A program made the translations under genes and the position numbers. Below the pieces are notes generated by a model, which saw nothing but the letters and a program-made list of their open reading frames with translations, was not told the DNA's origin and did not search any database. DNA of 64,000 nucleotides from Acidobacteriota bacterium. Lineage in GTDB: Bacteria > Acidobacteriota > Blastocatellia > Pyrinomonadales > Pyrinomonadaceae. Positions 25,788 through 34,703 of the stretch are shown in pieces; within the stretch, counting starts at the first letter, position 1, and each line of letters begins with the position of its first letter. Where the stretch lies: contig QHXR01000001.1 of the NCBI GenBank assembly GCA_003223025.1, forward strand, positions 310,434-374,433, in the 5' to 3' direction.

Positions 25788-27593
25788 ATGAGCAAAGTAA
25801 TTGGAATAGACCTCGGCACAACGAACTGCTGTGTTTCCGTCTTAGAAAACGGAACAGTGCAGATCATCTCCAATAAAGAAGGCGGACGCACCACACCGTC
25901 GGTCGTCGGTTTTACCGACAAGGACGAACGGCTCGTCGGCCAGATCGCCAAGCGACAGGCGGTCACAAATCCGGCGAATACTCTCTACGCCGTCAAACGT
26001 CTCATCGGGCGAAAATTCGACTCGCCCGAGGTCGAGAAGATGCGCGACGTCGTTCCTTTCGAGATTGTCGAAGCTCCCAACGGCGACGCTCATATCAAAG
26101 TCCTCGATCGTGTTTACAGTCCGCCTGAGATCTCCGCCATCGTGCTCCAGCGACTAAAGCTGGCGGCCGAAGAGTTTCTCGGCGACAGGATCACCGAAGC
26201 GATCATCACCGTCCCGGCGTACTTCGATGACATGCAGCGACAGGCGACGCGCGATGCGGGAAAGATCGCCGGTCTCGAAGTCGAAAGGATCATCAACGAG
26301 CCGACCGCGGCTGCACTCGCGTACGGTTTCGGAAAGAATAAATCTGAAAAGGTCGCGGTCTACGATCTCGGCGGCGGTACTTTCGATATCTCGATCCTTG
26401 AGATCAACGACGGCGTTTTCGAGGTTCTCTCGACGTCGGGAAACACGTTCCTCGGCGGCGAAGATTTCGATCAACGTATCATCGACTGGCTGCTCGCCGG
26501 ATTCAAGGCCGAGCACGGGATCAACTTAAAAGAAGATCGGCTCGCACTCCAGCGGTTGAAAGAAGCTGCGGAGAGAGCGAAGTGTGAGCTCTCTAGTTTG
26601 AAGGACACGAACATCAGTCTGCCGTTCATCGCCGCAGATCCGACAGGTCCGAAGCACATAAACGCGAACCTAACGCGCGACAAGTTCGAGGACCTCGTCA
26701 AAGATCTCGTCGACATGTCCGTCGAGCCGTGTCAGAAAGCGCTCTGGGATGCGAAGCTTCAGCCGACGGACATCGACAAAGTTATCCTCGTCGGCGGTCA
26801 GACGCGTTCGCCGATCATCACGCGCACGGTCACGGAAGTTTTTGGAAAAGAGCCGTCGGCGGAGATCAATCCGGACGAGGTTGTCGCGATGGGTGCGGCG
26901 ATCCAGGGCGGAGTGCTGACGGGTGATGTTAAAGACATTGTCCTTCTCGACGTGCTTCCGTTGAGTCTCGGTCTCGAGACGCGCGGCGGACTGTTCGTCA
27001 AACTTATCTCGCGGAACTCGACGATCCCGCTGAAGAACACGATGACGTTTACGACGGTCGTCGACAATCAGCAGTCGGTTGAGATCCACATTCTTCAAGG
27101 CGAGCGCGACATCGCAAGCGGAAACCGCAGCTTGACGAAATTCGAGCTCGTCGGCATCCCGCCGGCACCTCGCGGTGTACCGCAGATCGACGTTTCATTT
27201 GAGATCGACGCGAACGGCATCGTGAACGTTTCCGCCCAGGACAAGATGACCGGGCTCGAACAAGCGATGCAGATCAGTCCTTCGTCGGGTCTTTCTCACG
27301 AGGAGATCGAGCATCTTATCAGCGAAGCCGAAGTCTCGGCCGAAAAAGATCGCGAAGAGCGCGATCTCATCATGCAGCGAAACCGGTTGGAGAGCATGAT
27401 CCAGAACGCTCGAAAGGCGATGGCGGAGTTTGGACGAGCTTTCCCGACGGAAGAGCAGGTCGAGATCAACGGCGTGCTTAGCCAGGCGGAAGAATCGATG
27501 AATACCGACGATCCGACGGAGATCGAACTCGTTCTGGTGAAGGTGGAAGAGGCCGCCAGCCGGATCACGGCCGCGATGATGACACCGGCGTAA
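25788..27593 (+). CDS. dnaK: Chaperone DnaK
   Basis: 601 residues. Hsp70 ATPase domain with [57 protein letters not shown] and VGGQTRSP; substrate-binding domain with [16 protein letters not shown] and the [19 protein letters not shown] strand; then the helical lid. It stops at [15 protein letters not shown], without the Gly/Glu-rich tail ending EEVxD found in many DnaKs, making it about 35 residues short. The second Cys in TTNCCVS is unusual but harmless. Another full-length DnaK may exist elsewhere. Confidence 0.96.
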   Translation: MSKVIGIDLGTTNCCVSVLENGTVQIISNKEGGRTTPSVVGFTDKDERLVGQIAKRQAVTNPANTLYAVKRLIGRKFDSPEVEKMRDVVPFEIVEAPNGDAHIKVLDRVYSPPEISAIVLQRLKLAAEEFLGDRITEAIITVPAYFDDMQRQATRDAGKIAGLEVERIINEPTAAALAYGFGKNKSEKVAVYDLGGGTFDISILEINDGVFEVLSTSGNTFLGGEDFDQRIIDWLLAGFKAEHGINLKEDRLALQRLKEAAERAKCELSSLKDTNISLPFIAADPTGPKHINANLTRDKFEDLVKDLVDMSVEPCQKALWDAKLQPTDIDKVILVGGQTRSPIITRTVTEVFGKEPSAEINPDEVVAMGAAIQGGVLTGDVKDIVLLDVLPLSLGLETRGGLFVKLISRNSTIPLKNTMTFTTVVDNQQSVEIHILQGERDIASGNRSLTKFELVGIPPAPRGVPQIDVSFEIDANGIVNVSAQDKMTGLEQAMQISPSSGLSHEEIEHLISEAEVSAEKDREERDLIMQRNRLESMIQNARKAMAEFGRAFPTEEQVEINGVLSQAEESMNTDDPTEIELVLVKVEEAASRITAAMMTPA

Positions 27594-27596
27594 GCA

Positions 27597-27700
27597 TTTT
27601 GGATTTTGGATTTTGGATTTTGGATTGAAGCGGCGAAGGCCAGCTCCGAAGTTCAAATCCGCAATCGCAAATCCCAGATCCCAAATCCCAGATTCCCGAC
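27597..27700. repeat. Heptamer-unit inverted repeat (TTTTGGA class)
   Basis: The left arm repeats TTTTGGA at least three times at 7-base spacing directly after the dnaK stop; the right arm (about 27656-27695) repeats AAATCCC and CAGATCC. The arms can pair with several G-T or mismatched positions. Nearly identical unit sequences are known as short tandemly repeated repetitive sequences in cyanobacteria. Confidence 0.8.
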
Positions 27701-27704
27701 GGAC

Positions 27705-27734
27705 TTGAGTCACGGTTGACAGTTTCGGTACAAT
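27705..27734 (+). promoter_or_regulatory. Possible dnaJ promoter
   Basis: TTGAGT at 27705-27710 and TACAAT at 27729-27734 with 18-base spacing, about 127 bases before dnaJ. A TTGACA at 27715 lies too close to the same -10 to be its partner. Support is motif spacing only. Confidence 0.35.
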
Positions 27735-27775
27735 AAATCCGGCGTCAGTTCATATATGTGGGCTGACGCCTTTCG

Positions 27776-27860
27776 AATTTCAAATTTCAAATTCGAGATT
27801 TCAGATCTGAGATGGATCAATTCGGCTGACCAGCGACGACTGACAATTGACAACCGACTG
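27776..27860. repeat. Degenerate 7-base units upstream of dnaJ
   Basis: TTTCAAA, TTTCAAA, TTCGAGA, TTTCAGA and TCTGAGA in 7-base register, then TGACAAT and TGACAAC just before the dnaJ start. The stretch is translated in frame with dnaJ without stops, but its composition is that of the repeat class, so dnaJ should start at 27861. Confidence 0.6.
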
Positions 27861-28955
27861 ATGGCAAAAAGAGATTATTACGAAGTATTGAGTGTTAGCC
27901 GGACGGCTACCGAGGCTGAGATAAAACGTGCGTATCGCACGCTTGCGGTGAAGCATCACCCGGACAAAAATCCCGGTGACGCTGCATCAGAAGAAAAATT
28001 CAAGGAATGCGCCGAGGCGTATGCGGTCCTTTCGGATTCGCAGAAGCGTGCGCAGTATGATCGTTTTGGTCACCAGGGAATGGGCGGCGGCGGATTCGAT
28101 CCGGGCTTTTCGAACATCGAAGATATCTTCGATCTGTTCGGATTCGGCGATATGTTTGGCGGACGTTCGCGGACTCGTTCGACGGTGCAACGCGGTTCCG
28201 ATCTACGTTACGACCTCGAGATTACGCTCGAAGAAGCTGCGGCGGGTAAAGAAGAAAAGCTTCGCATTCCGCGGCTCGAAAAATGTGAGGAGTGTGACGG
28301 CAAAGGCGCGGAGAAAGGCAGCACAGCTGAAACTTGCATCACATGCGCCGGAAGCGGGCAGACTCGATACCAGCAAGGCTTTTTCAGCGTGATGCGAACA
28401 TGCGCGAATTGCCAGGGCAAGGGACAGATCATCCGAAATCCGTGCAAGCAATGTAGCGGTGCGGGAAGGATTGAAAAGGAAAAAACTCTCGAAGTGAAGA
28501 TCCCGGCGGGTGTCGAAACCGGTTCGCGTCTTCGCGTGACCGGCGAGGGCGAAGGCGGCGTCAACGGCGGTCCGTCAGGCGATCTGTTTGTCGTGCTTCA
28601 CGTAAAAGAGCACGACATCTTCGAACGTCAGGGTGCGAATCTTTATTCGGCAGTTCCGGTTTCCTTCGCACAGGCCGCACTCGGCGCAGAGGTAAAAGTT
28701 AGAACGCTCGACGGCGAAGAAGATCTGAAGATCCCTGCGGGAACGCAGACCGGAACCGTCTTTCGTCTAAAGTCGCAGGGCATGCCCGCACTCGGCGGAC
28801 GAGGCAAAGGCGATCTTTTCGTCGCCGTTACTTTGATCACCCCGAAAACTCTGACGAAACAGCAACGCAAATTGCTCGAGGAGTTGGCCGAAGTCGAGGA
28901 TACGGAATTCACGGACGAATCGTTTATCGAGAAAGTGCGGAATATTTTTGGGTAG
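27861..28955 (+). CDS. dnaJ: Chaperone DnaJ
   Basis: 364 residues from MAKRDYYEVL. J domain with HPD in VKHHPDKNPGD (residues 31-41), a Gly/Phe-rich linker (FGHQGMGGGGFDPGF), four zinc repeats CEECDGKG, CITCAGSG, CANCQGKG, CKQCSGAG, and the C-terminal substrate domain with VPVSFAQAALGAEVKVRTLDG. It stimulates DnaK ATP hydrolysis and delivers substrates. In-frame codons upstream of 27861 are repeat DNA. A strong hairpin follows the gene. Confidence 0.96.
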   Translation: MAKRDYYEVLSVSRTATEAEIKRAYRTLAVKHHPDKNPGDAASEEKFKECAEAYAVLSDSQKRAQYDRFGHQGMGGGGFDPGFSNIEDIFDLFGFGDMFGGRSRTRSTVQRGSDLRYDLEITLEEAAAGKEEKLRIPRLEKCEECDGKGAEKGSTAETCITCAGSGQTRYQQGFFSVMRTCANCQGKGQIIRNPCKQCSGAGRIEKEKTLEVKIPAGVETGSRLRVTGEGEGGVNGGPSGDLFVVLHVKEHDIFERQGANLYSAVPVSFAQAALGAEVKVRTLDGEEDLKIPAGTQTGTVFRLKSQGMPALGGRGKGDLFVAVTLITPKTLTKQQRKLLEELAEVEDTEFTDESFIEKVRNIFG

Positions 28956-28983
28956 AAATACCGGCGTTAACTAAAGAGAAAAC

Positions 28984-29245
28984 TGCCCGCGAAATACGCG
29001 AAAGGAAAAAGGCTTTTAATTGCTTCCAGCTTTTCGCTGGAGGTCATAGTCAAATCAAAGAGGCTTCAGCCGAACAAGAATCCTTATCGCTTTAGCAAGA
29101 TTTTGCTAAAGCGATAAGGATTATTTTTTACTTTTTGGCTAAAGCCTTTCTTGTTCTCATCTAACCACTAGCTAAAGCTAGGGGCAACTTATAAAGATTC
29201 CGAGCTTTTCATATATCTTCGTCGCTTTCGCGTATTTCGCGGGCA
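28984..29245. repeat. Nested multi-hairpin repeat after dnaJ
   Basis: Outer arms TGCCCGCGAAATACGCG (28984) and CGCGTATTTCGCGGGCA (29229-29245) pair. Inside, TTCCAGCTTTTCGCTGG and CTAGCTAAAGCTAG form small hairpins, GGCTTCAGCC..GGCTAAAGCC pair, and the centre is a 20-bp perfect hairpin at 29079-29122. It fills the whole 296-base dnaJ-yqeY gap. The inner part is the same family as 40686-40883, and the outer arms are the same as the element at 35821-35890. Confidence 0.88.
29079..29130 (+). terminator. Strong hairpin with T-run downstream of dnaJ
   Basis: 20-bp perfect stem (29079-29098 with 29103-29122), loop GATT, followed by A and six T residues. It should act as intrinsic terminator of the hrcA-grpE-dnaK-dnaJ cluster. 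It is the central hairpin of the repeat element around it. Confidence 0.75.
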
Positions 29246-29251
29246 AATCTC

Positions 29252-29698
29252 TTAGGAAAGCTTCGCCTTCACCGCCTCACTGACAATCTTTCCATCAGCG
29301 GATTTTCCGACGAGCTTGGCCATCGCCGCCTTCATCAGCATGCCCATGTCCTTCATTGATGACGCGCCGGTTTCAGCAACCGCGGCGTCGACGGCGGCCG
29401 CGATCTCTTCAGCACTTGCAGCCTGCGGCAGGTAAGCGTCGATGTGCGAGATCTCCGCGGCTTCTTTTTCAGCGAGATCATTGCGCCCTGCCTTCTCATA
29501 CTGCTCGATCGAATCTCGCCGCTGCTTCACCAGCGACTGCAGAGCCTTCATCACTTCTTCATCGGTCAACTCACCGCCCTTCTCGATCTTGCGGTTCATC
29601 AAATTCGACTTGACCATTCGAAGCGTGGACAGACGCCCCGCGTCTTTTGCCTTCATAGCTTCAGTCAGGTCGGAGATTATTTTTTCATTTAACGTCAT
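29252..29698 (-). CDS. yqeY: GatB/YqeY domain protein
   Basis: 148 residues, typical length. YqeY family: LNEKIISDLTEAMKAKDAGRLSTLRMVKSNL, EVMKALQSLVKQRRDSIEQYEKAGR, IDAYLPQAAS and DMGMLMKAAMAKLVGKSADGK. The fold equals the tail domain of the GatB amidotransferase subunit and may interact with tRNA. Often next to rpsU or dnaG; not so here. Confidence 0.95.
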   Translation of the reverse strand: MTLNEKIISDLTEAMKAKDAGRLSTLRMVKSNLMNRKIEKGGELTDEEVMKALQSLVKQRRDSIEQYEKAGRNDLAEKEAAEISHIDAYLPQAASAEEIAAAVDAAVAETGASSMKDMGMLMKAAMAKLVGKSADGKIVSEAVKAKLS

Positions 29699-29728
29699 GA
29701 TTAAAGTCTAGCAAATTGAGGAACGACG

Positions 29729-29768
29729 TATGAGACCTATGGGACGGATAGGACCCATAGGTCTCATA
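29729..29768. repeat. 15-bp palindrome between yqeY and the molybdopterin gene
   Basis: Arms 29729-29743 and 29754-29768 (TATGAGACCTATGGG core) are perfect complements with a 10-base loop. It ends just before the stop codon of the molybdopterin gene. It can serve as a simple terminator-like hairpin but has no T-run. Confidence 0.85.
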
Positions 29769-29770
29769 GT

Positions 29771-32701
29771 TTATTCGCGCTTCTTCACGTAAAACATCTC
29801 TTCCGCCGGCCGCAACGGACGTGCGAGCCAAAGCGGACGACGAAGTCCATTTGGTCCGGGAGCCGGACGGGTCATCGCGAGCCACTCTTTGTAGATCTCG
29901 AACGACCTGTTCGTATCGACAAACACATCGCCGTGCTCATCACCCGGATGAGCTCGTTCGACAGTGACCTTCTGATGCCAACAGTGCATGCCGCTCACCG
30001 GATCGGGATGGACGGGGAATGTGATGTTCTGATGTACGCCGCCATCGGTCCAGAAGATGCGCGACGTGTCGGGATCGCTGCTCTTGTACGCACCGATGCC
30101 TTCGACGACATGCATTTTCCATTTGCCGGGCTCTTCTTCGTTGATCGTCACTTGATTGGTCGACCAACGATTGTTACTCGCGTCCTGCGATCGGCGCCAA
30201 CGTCCGATGTGATGCGAGCACGCGACGACATTCGGTCGCATTCCCTCGGTGACCCATGCTCGATTCACGAAATATCCGATCTCAGTCGAGATGCGGACAA
30301 GATCGCCGGTCTTGATGCCCCAACGCTCGCCGTCTGATGTGTGCATCCAGAGCGGATTTCGATTTGAAATTTCATTGAGCCACTTCGCATTTCCCGAACG
30401 CGTATGGATAAGCGTCGGCAAACGAAACGTAGGCACGAGTACGACTTCATTTTCATTAAAGTTGTCGGGATGAATGTGACTCTTCACGTAAGTCGGAAAC
30501 TTGTACTCCGGCCAGCCCCAGTCGACCGTCGTCTTCGAAAAAAGCTCCTGACGTTTCGAAGGAGTGTTGAATCCGACACGTGCTTTTCCATCGGCGATGA
30601 TCGCGACCAGCTTCCCGTCTTTTCGTATCTCGCCTCGAGCGGCATCGATCTCATCATCCGCAAGATCGGTTACCTTCGCGAGATCCATGTGCTTTTCGTA
30701 AACGGCCTTCTCGACTTCGAACGCGCCGTATTTTCGCATGTAGTCAAGAGCTGTCAGACCTTCCTTCGCCGCGACTTCGCTCAAGCCTTTCGTGTTTTCA
30801 AAAATGAACTGGTAGTACTCCTCGATCGTGATCTTCTCGCCTTCGCGATACGGCGACATGAAATGCTGACGGATCCCGAGATCGCCATCCTGATCGATCC
30901 GCCACGAGAGCTCGAACCAGAACTCGTCTTCTTCCCACACCTCGCCCGGATTCGTTTCGTATGTGAATGTAGTCTCGCGCCCCATCTTTCGCGCCGCCTC
31001 GCGCAAGATCGGTTGTCGGAAACTGACCCACATTCCCGAATGCGTTTCGTAGCTCGTCAGATCGTGACGTTCGCTGGCCATTCCCATCGGTAGAACGTAA
31101 TCGGCGAAGTACGCGGTCTCGTTCCACGTCGGAGTTAGTGCGACGTGCAATCCGATCTTTTCGGGATCACTCAGCGCTTCGATCCACGAGAAGCCGTCGG
31201 GATACGTCCACACCGGATTAAAGACGCGCGTGAAGTAAGTGTCGATTTTCCCGCGCCCGTCTTTCAAAAAGTGCGGGAGCAGAAAGCTCATCTCGTAATG
31301 CGAGAGCGGATACTCGAGCGGGAAGTGAAGCTCGTTCCAGAACTTTTGCGCGGGCGGAGTCGAGAACCCCGTCGGCTTGAATTTGCCCCACGCTGACGGC
31401 GATGTTCCGCCGACGGTTCCAACACTTCCAGTTAGCACGTTAAGGAAATGCAGACACCGCGCGACCGCCCAGCCGCCAAGATTACCCGCACCTGCACTGC
31501 GCCAGTTGTGACATGAGAATCGAGTTCCGGCGCGTCCGATCTGTCTCGCAACATCGATGATCGTCGCCGCGGGAACGCCACTTTCTTTTTCAGCGAATTC
31601 CGGTGTGTACTCGTCATACAGCTTCGAGAGTTCACAAATAAAATTCTCGAAAGACAGGTCGGGCGGTTGAAGTTCCCGGTCTGCGTTCTCAGAGGCGCGG
31701 CTTGAACTGCCCGCTACCGCAGGCGGTTCCGACCTGTTGCTCAGCATCTCTTCGAGCGATTCGCGCCAGTTCACCCAATCGCGGAGAAACTTCTCGTTGA
31801 ACAAGCGCTCGTTGATGATGATCTTCGCCATCGCGAGCAGCACCGCGGCTTCGCTTCCGGGATACGTCGCCATCCAGTAGTCGGCCATCGACGCCGTGTT
31901 CGAAAGTCGCGTGTCCATGACGGCGAGCTTCGCGCCGTTCATCATTCCTTCGATGATGCGCTGAGCATGTGGGTTGAAGTAATGACCGGACTCAAGGTGA
32001 GCGGAGATCAGCAAAATAAATTGCGCGTTGCCATGATCCGGCGACGGGCGATCCGCTCCCTGCCAGATCGCATAACCGAAACGCGCTCCCGCCGAGCAGA
32101 TGTTCGTGTGCGAGTTATGACCATCGACGCCCCACGCCTGGAGAATGCGATCGATGAATCCCTCGTGACCCGGACGACCGACGTGATAGACGACCTCATT
32201 GCGCCGATCTTCTTGTAGTGCCTTTCTTATTTTCGCAGCGATGTCATCGAGGACCTGGTCCCAACTTACTTGTTCCCATTCACCCGATCCGCGTTCGCCT
32301 TTTCGTTTCAGCGGGTAAAGAATTCGATCCGCGTCGTTGATCTGATTGATCGTCGCCGGCCCCTTCGCGCAATTCCGACCGCGGCTTCCGGGATGATAGG
32401 GATTGCCTTCGAATTTTCGTACTTTTAGAGTTTCCTTTTCGACATAGCTCAGCAGCCCGCATCCGGCTTCGCAGTTGAAGCAAGTCGTCGGGATGATCAT
32501 GTAGTTTTTCTTTTCTCTTTTTTGCCCGCTCGTCGCCTCGTACTCCGTCCAGTTGTCCCACTTATCGGGCGGCGGGTAGTCGGCGAGATTCCCCGGACCG
32601 ACGATAGGCGGGAGATCGTCGTCCATCTCCCGATGAAGATTCGGTATGAGATGAAGTTTCTCGGCGATCGATTCGATGAATGATGGTGTGTGACGTTTCA
32701 T
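29771..32701 (-). CDS. Molybdopterin oxidoreductase catalytic subunit
   Basis: 976 residues. DMSO-reductase-family protein with an N-terminal 4Fe-4S site C74FNC77xxxC81..C111AKG, and a probable Mo/W ligand Cys202 in HTNICSAGARFGY. Later blocks TYPGSEAAVLLAMAKIIINE, GGWAVARCLHFLNVLTGSVGTVGG and the C-terminal dinucleotide-binding domain with HIGRWRRSQDASNNRW are standard. No Tat signal, so it should work in the cytoplasm or at its membrane face. Residues about 323-349 (SEPPAVAGSSSRASENADREL) are encoded by an in-frame palindromic insert. Partner is the FeS-NrfD fusion upstream. Substrate unknown. Confidence 0.9.
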   Translation of the reverse strand: MKRHTPSFIESIAEKLHLIPNLHREMDDDLPPIVGPGNLADYPPPDKWDNWTEYEATSGQKREKKNYMIIPTTCFNCEAGCGLLSYVEKETLKVRKFEGNPYHPGSRGRNCAKGPATINQINDADRILYPLKRKGERGSGEWEQVSWDQVLDDIAAKIRKALQEDRRNEVVYHVGRPGHEGFIDRILQAWGVDGHNSHTNICSAGARFGYAIWQGADRPSPDHGNAQFILLISAHLESGHYFNPHAQRIIEGMMNGAKLAVMDTRLSNTASMADYWMATYPGSEAAVLLAMAKIIINERLFNEKFLRDWVNWRESLEEMLSNRSEPPAVAGSSSRASENADRELQPPDLSFENFICELSKLYDEYTPEFAEKESGVPAATIIDVARQIGRAGTRFSCHNWRSAGAGNLGGWAVARCLHFLNVLTGSVGTVGGTSPSAWGKFKPTGFSTPPAQKFWNELHFPLEYPLSHYEMSFLLPHFLKDGRGKIDTYFTRVFNPVWTYPDGFSWIEALSDPEKIGLHVALTPTWNETAYFADYVLPMGMASERHDLTSYETHSGMWVSFRQPILREAARKMGRETTFTYETNPGEVWEEDEFWFELSWRIDQDGDLGIRQHFMSPYREGEKITIEEYYQFIFENTKGLSEVAAKEGLTALDYMRKYGAFEVEKAVYEKHMDLAKVTDLADDEIDAARGEIRKDGKLVAIIADGKARVGFNTPSKRQELFSKTTVDWGWPEYKFPTYVKSHIHPDNFNENEVVLVPTFRLPTLIHTRSGNAKWLNEISNRNPLWMHTSDGERWGIKTGDLVRISTEIGYFVNRAWVTEGMRPNVVACSHHIGRWRRSQDASNNRWSTNQVTINEEEPGKWKMHVVEGIGAYKSSDPDTSRIFWTDGGVHQNITFPVHPDPVSGMHCWHQKVTVERAHPGDEHGDVFVDTNRSFEIYKEWLAMTRPAPGPNGLRRPLWLARPLRPAEEMFYVKKRE
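31655..31736. repeat. In-frame palindromic insert in molybdopterin gene
   Basis: About 82 bases whose ends (CAGGTCGGGCGGTTGAAGTT and GGCGGTTCCGACCTG) are complementary, with an inner hairpin CCGCTACCGCAGGCGG. Encodes about 27 residues rich in Ser, Ala, Pro and Arg that look like a surface loop. Related in sequence to the element at 11891-11984. Confidence 0.75.
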
Positions 32702-32744
32702 TCTATTTTAGAAAATTGTCGGCGCGTCGCGACGGCGGAGCGAC

Positions 32745-32872
32745 GGGACCGCAGGCATCCCTGCCTGCAAACGCTCGCGTAGCGATCGTCCGGCGCTGGT
32801 CTTGTCGAATCATAATCGTTCCACGCCTTCGGAAGCCTCGGCGTGGCAGGCAGAGATGCCTGCGGTCCAGTC
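32745..32872. repeat. GCAGGCAT-type palindromic repeat between the two oxidoreductase genes
   Basis: Left arm GACCGCAGGCATCCCTGCC (32747) and right arm GGCAGAGATGCCTGCGGTC (ending 32868) pair; each arm folds by itself (GCAGGCA / TGCCTGC). An inner hairpin CCACGCC..GGCGTGG lies between. It fills most of the 215-base gap. Copies or half copies occur at 33836 and 53203-53330. Confidence 0.88.
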
Positions 32873-32916
32873 CGTTGACGACCAATCCGCGCTCAGTACC
32901 GCGTGGCAACAGCCCC

Positions 32917-34548
32917 CTAACTCAACGGTATCAGCTGGGGCGCCTTCACCCAGATGCGTTCGCCGATGTACATTCCAACTAAAATCAAAACGCCGGCAAG
33001 CGCGAACCCGAAGACGCTTCCCGTCAATAATAAAAACATCGGCAGTACGTTTCCCACCAGGATCATCCCCAACCAAAATGCGCGACTGAATTGTCCGTTC
33101 GTGATCATCTTCACAACCGCATGAGCGTCATCCGTCGAATGCGTCGTCGTCATCTCGATCGCCAGGGTTATGAGATGAATGATCAGCAATATAAATGTAG
33201 CGAGCGTGATGGCCATTACGAACTCGATATCAACTTTGATCCACGGCAACGCAATCAGGTAGACGGCGACGCCGGCCATTAGCGAATGGATGATCATGTG
33301 CAGACCCAGCATCGGCGATTGCCAGAAGTCGCGGCCCTTTGCTTGTGCGAATAGGAATGCAGTGTAGACGGCGGAGAGCAATGCGAAGACGATCGCGAGA
33401 GGTTCGATAACACGCAATGCGGTTCCGGATCCGAAATATGATGCGACGATCCATGCGGTCAGCAATCCGCCGTAGACCGTAATGATGTACGCGCCACGCG
33501 TCAGCCACGAGCGCCACTGCGGTCGCAGCAGCACGTACAGAAATCTTTCGGGGCGTCCGAGATCCATTATCAGGAGGATTCCGGTCGCCGCGAGAAATAT
33601 CATTGCTGTGATCGCGCCGATCCACTTGACCGTGTTTGGGACTTGCATGAAAAAGCTCGCGAATATCGCGATTAGAAATGCACCGGCGGCGATCGCTTTC
33701 GTCCAGATGTATGCCGAGACTTCCCAACCCCAGAGCACGCCCTTATTGGGAGCGTCGTATACGCGGCGAGGCGACTGAGGCGTCGAGTCAGCGCTATGCG
33801 AGTTGGTTTTTACGGCAGCCGAGGCGGCCACCGTTGCAGGCAGGGATGCCTGCGGTCCAGTCCGTTGGCGTGACGCACGACCCTCGATTTGTACGAGAGC
33901 ACTTTTTTTTGCTTCAGCAAACTTCGCGTAGTGTCCGACTCCCGACGACTGCGACGACCACATGTAATCCGTATTCGGATTTGCTTCGGTCGGATCGAGC
34001 GATGCCTTGTCACCGTCGATGTAAAAAAGTTTCGGGTTCGTTCCTTTCTCCGCTTTGCGAACGCTCACCGCTTCGCGTGCGAGCAGCTGAGATATTTCAG
34101 TCAGAGGATTGTCCATGTCGCCGGAGATGATCGCGTGCTCGGGACAAACATTCACACACGCAGGCTCGAGACCGATGTCGACGCGATGTGAGCAGTAATT
34201 ACACTTCGCCGACGTGTGCTCGTCCGGGTGCATGTAGATCGCATCGTACGGACACGCCTGCGTGCACGCTTTGCAGCCGATGCAGCGGCGGTCGTCGAAG
34301 TCGACGATGCCGTCCTTGCGCGTGAAGAGCGACTCGACCGGACATATCTCGACACACGGCGCGTCGGCGCAGTGATTACAACGCATCACCGAAAACAATC
34401 TTCGAGTGTCGGGAAACGAGCCTTTCTCGATGTACTTCACCCAAGTACGGTTCACGCCGATCGGCACTTCATGCTCGGCTTTACAGGCGACGGTACACGC
34501 GTGACAGCCGATACACTTTCGGTTGTCGATGATGAAGCCGAAGTTCAT
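32917..34548 (-). CDS. Fused 4Fe-4S ferredoxin and NrfD-type quinone-interacting membrane subunit
   Basis: 543 residues. Residues 1-190 carry four cluster motifs: CIGCHACTVAC, CNHCADAPCVEIC, CIGCKACTQAC and CNYC..CVNVC. Residues about 190-265 are a low-complexity linker; residues 265-543 have about eight membrane helices of the NrfD/PsrC type. Other organisms encode these as separate NrfC and NrfD proteins. Together with the molybdopterin subunit this makes a two-gene membrane oxidoreductase linking the quinone pool to a cytoplasmic active site. The linker contains RTGPQASLPA, translated from a palindromic repeat (33836-33862). Confidence 0.9.
   Translation of the reverse strand: MNFGFIIDNRKCIGCHACTVACKAEHEVPIGVNRTWVKYIEKGSFPDTRRLFSVMRCNHCADAPCVEICPVESLFTRKDGIVDFDDRRCIGCKACTQACPYDAIYMHPDEHTSAKCNYCSHRVDIGLEPACVNVCPEHAIISGDMDNPLTEISQLLAREAVSVRKAEKGTNPKLFYIDGDKASLDPTEANPNTDYMWSSQSSGVGHYAKFAEAKKSALVQIEGRASRQRTGPQASLPATVAASAAVKTNSHSADSTPQSPRRVYDAPNKGVLWGWEVSAYIWTKAIAAGAFLIAIFASFFMQVPNTVKWIGAITAMIFLAATGILLIMDLGRPERFLYVLLRPQWRSWLTRGAYIITVYGGLLTAWIVASYFGSGTALRVIEPLAIVFALLSAVYTAFLFAQAKGRDFWQSPMLGLHMIIHSLMAGVAVYLIALPWIKVDIEFVMAITLATFILLIIHLITLAIEMTTTHSTDDAHAVVKMITNGQFSRAFWLGMILVGNVLPMFLLLTGSVFGFALAGVLILVGMYIGERIWVKAPQLIPLS
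33836..33862. repeat. In-frame half copy of the GCAGGCAT repeat
   Basis: GCAGGCA-GGGA-TGCCTGC hairpin at 33836-33853 followed by GGTCCAGT, identical to an arm of the repeats at 32745 and 53203. It lies in the linker of the ferredoxin-NrfD fusion and is read through in frame as RTGPQASLPA. Confidence 0.85.
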
Positions 34549-34703
34549 ATATTGATCGAGGAATTGGTCGAAATGATTTTAGGCTAAACGACGAGGCTTT
34601 GCGAGTTCCGGCAATTCAGCATCGCACAACGTGGATCGAGCGCGAATGTGAACCAGTGTTCTAATCCGCGCTCGCTCGCTTCCTCGATCGTTGGACCTGT
34701 TTT

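Noticed and set aside
27756-27860. Upstream extension of dnaJ by 35 codons
   Set aside because: The codons are degenerate heptamer repeats; the J domain normally starts at MAKRDYYEVL.
28984-29245. CRISPR-like array in the dnaJ-yqeY gap
   Set aside because: Repeats are inverted and nested, not direct and regularly spaced; no cas gene nearby.
34549-34703. Possible tRNA or small RNA in the gap after the FeS-NrfD gene
   Set aside because: No cloverleaf with TTC and CCA-type end could be built; only a weak GCGCTCG stem.
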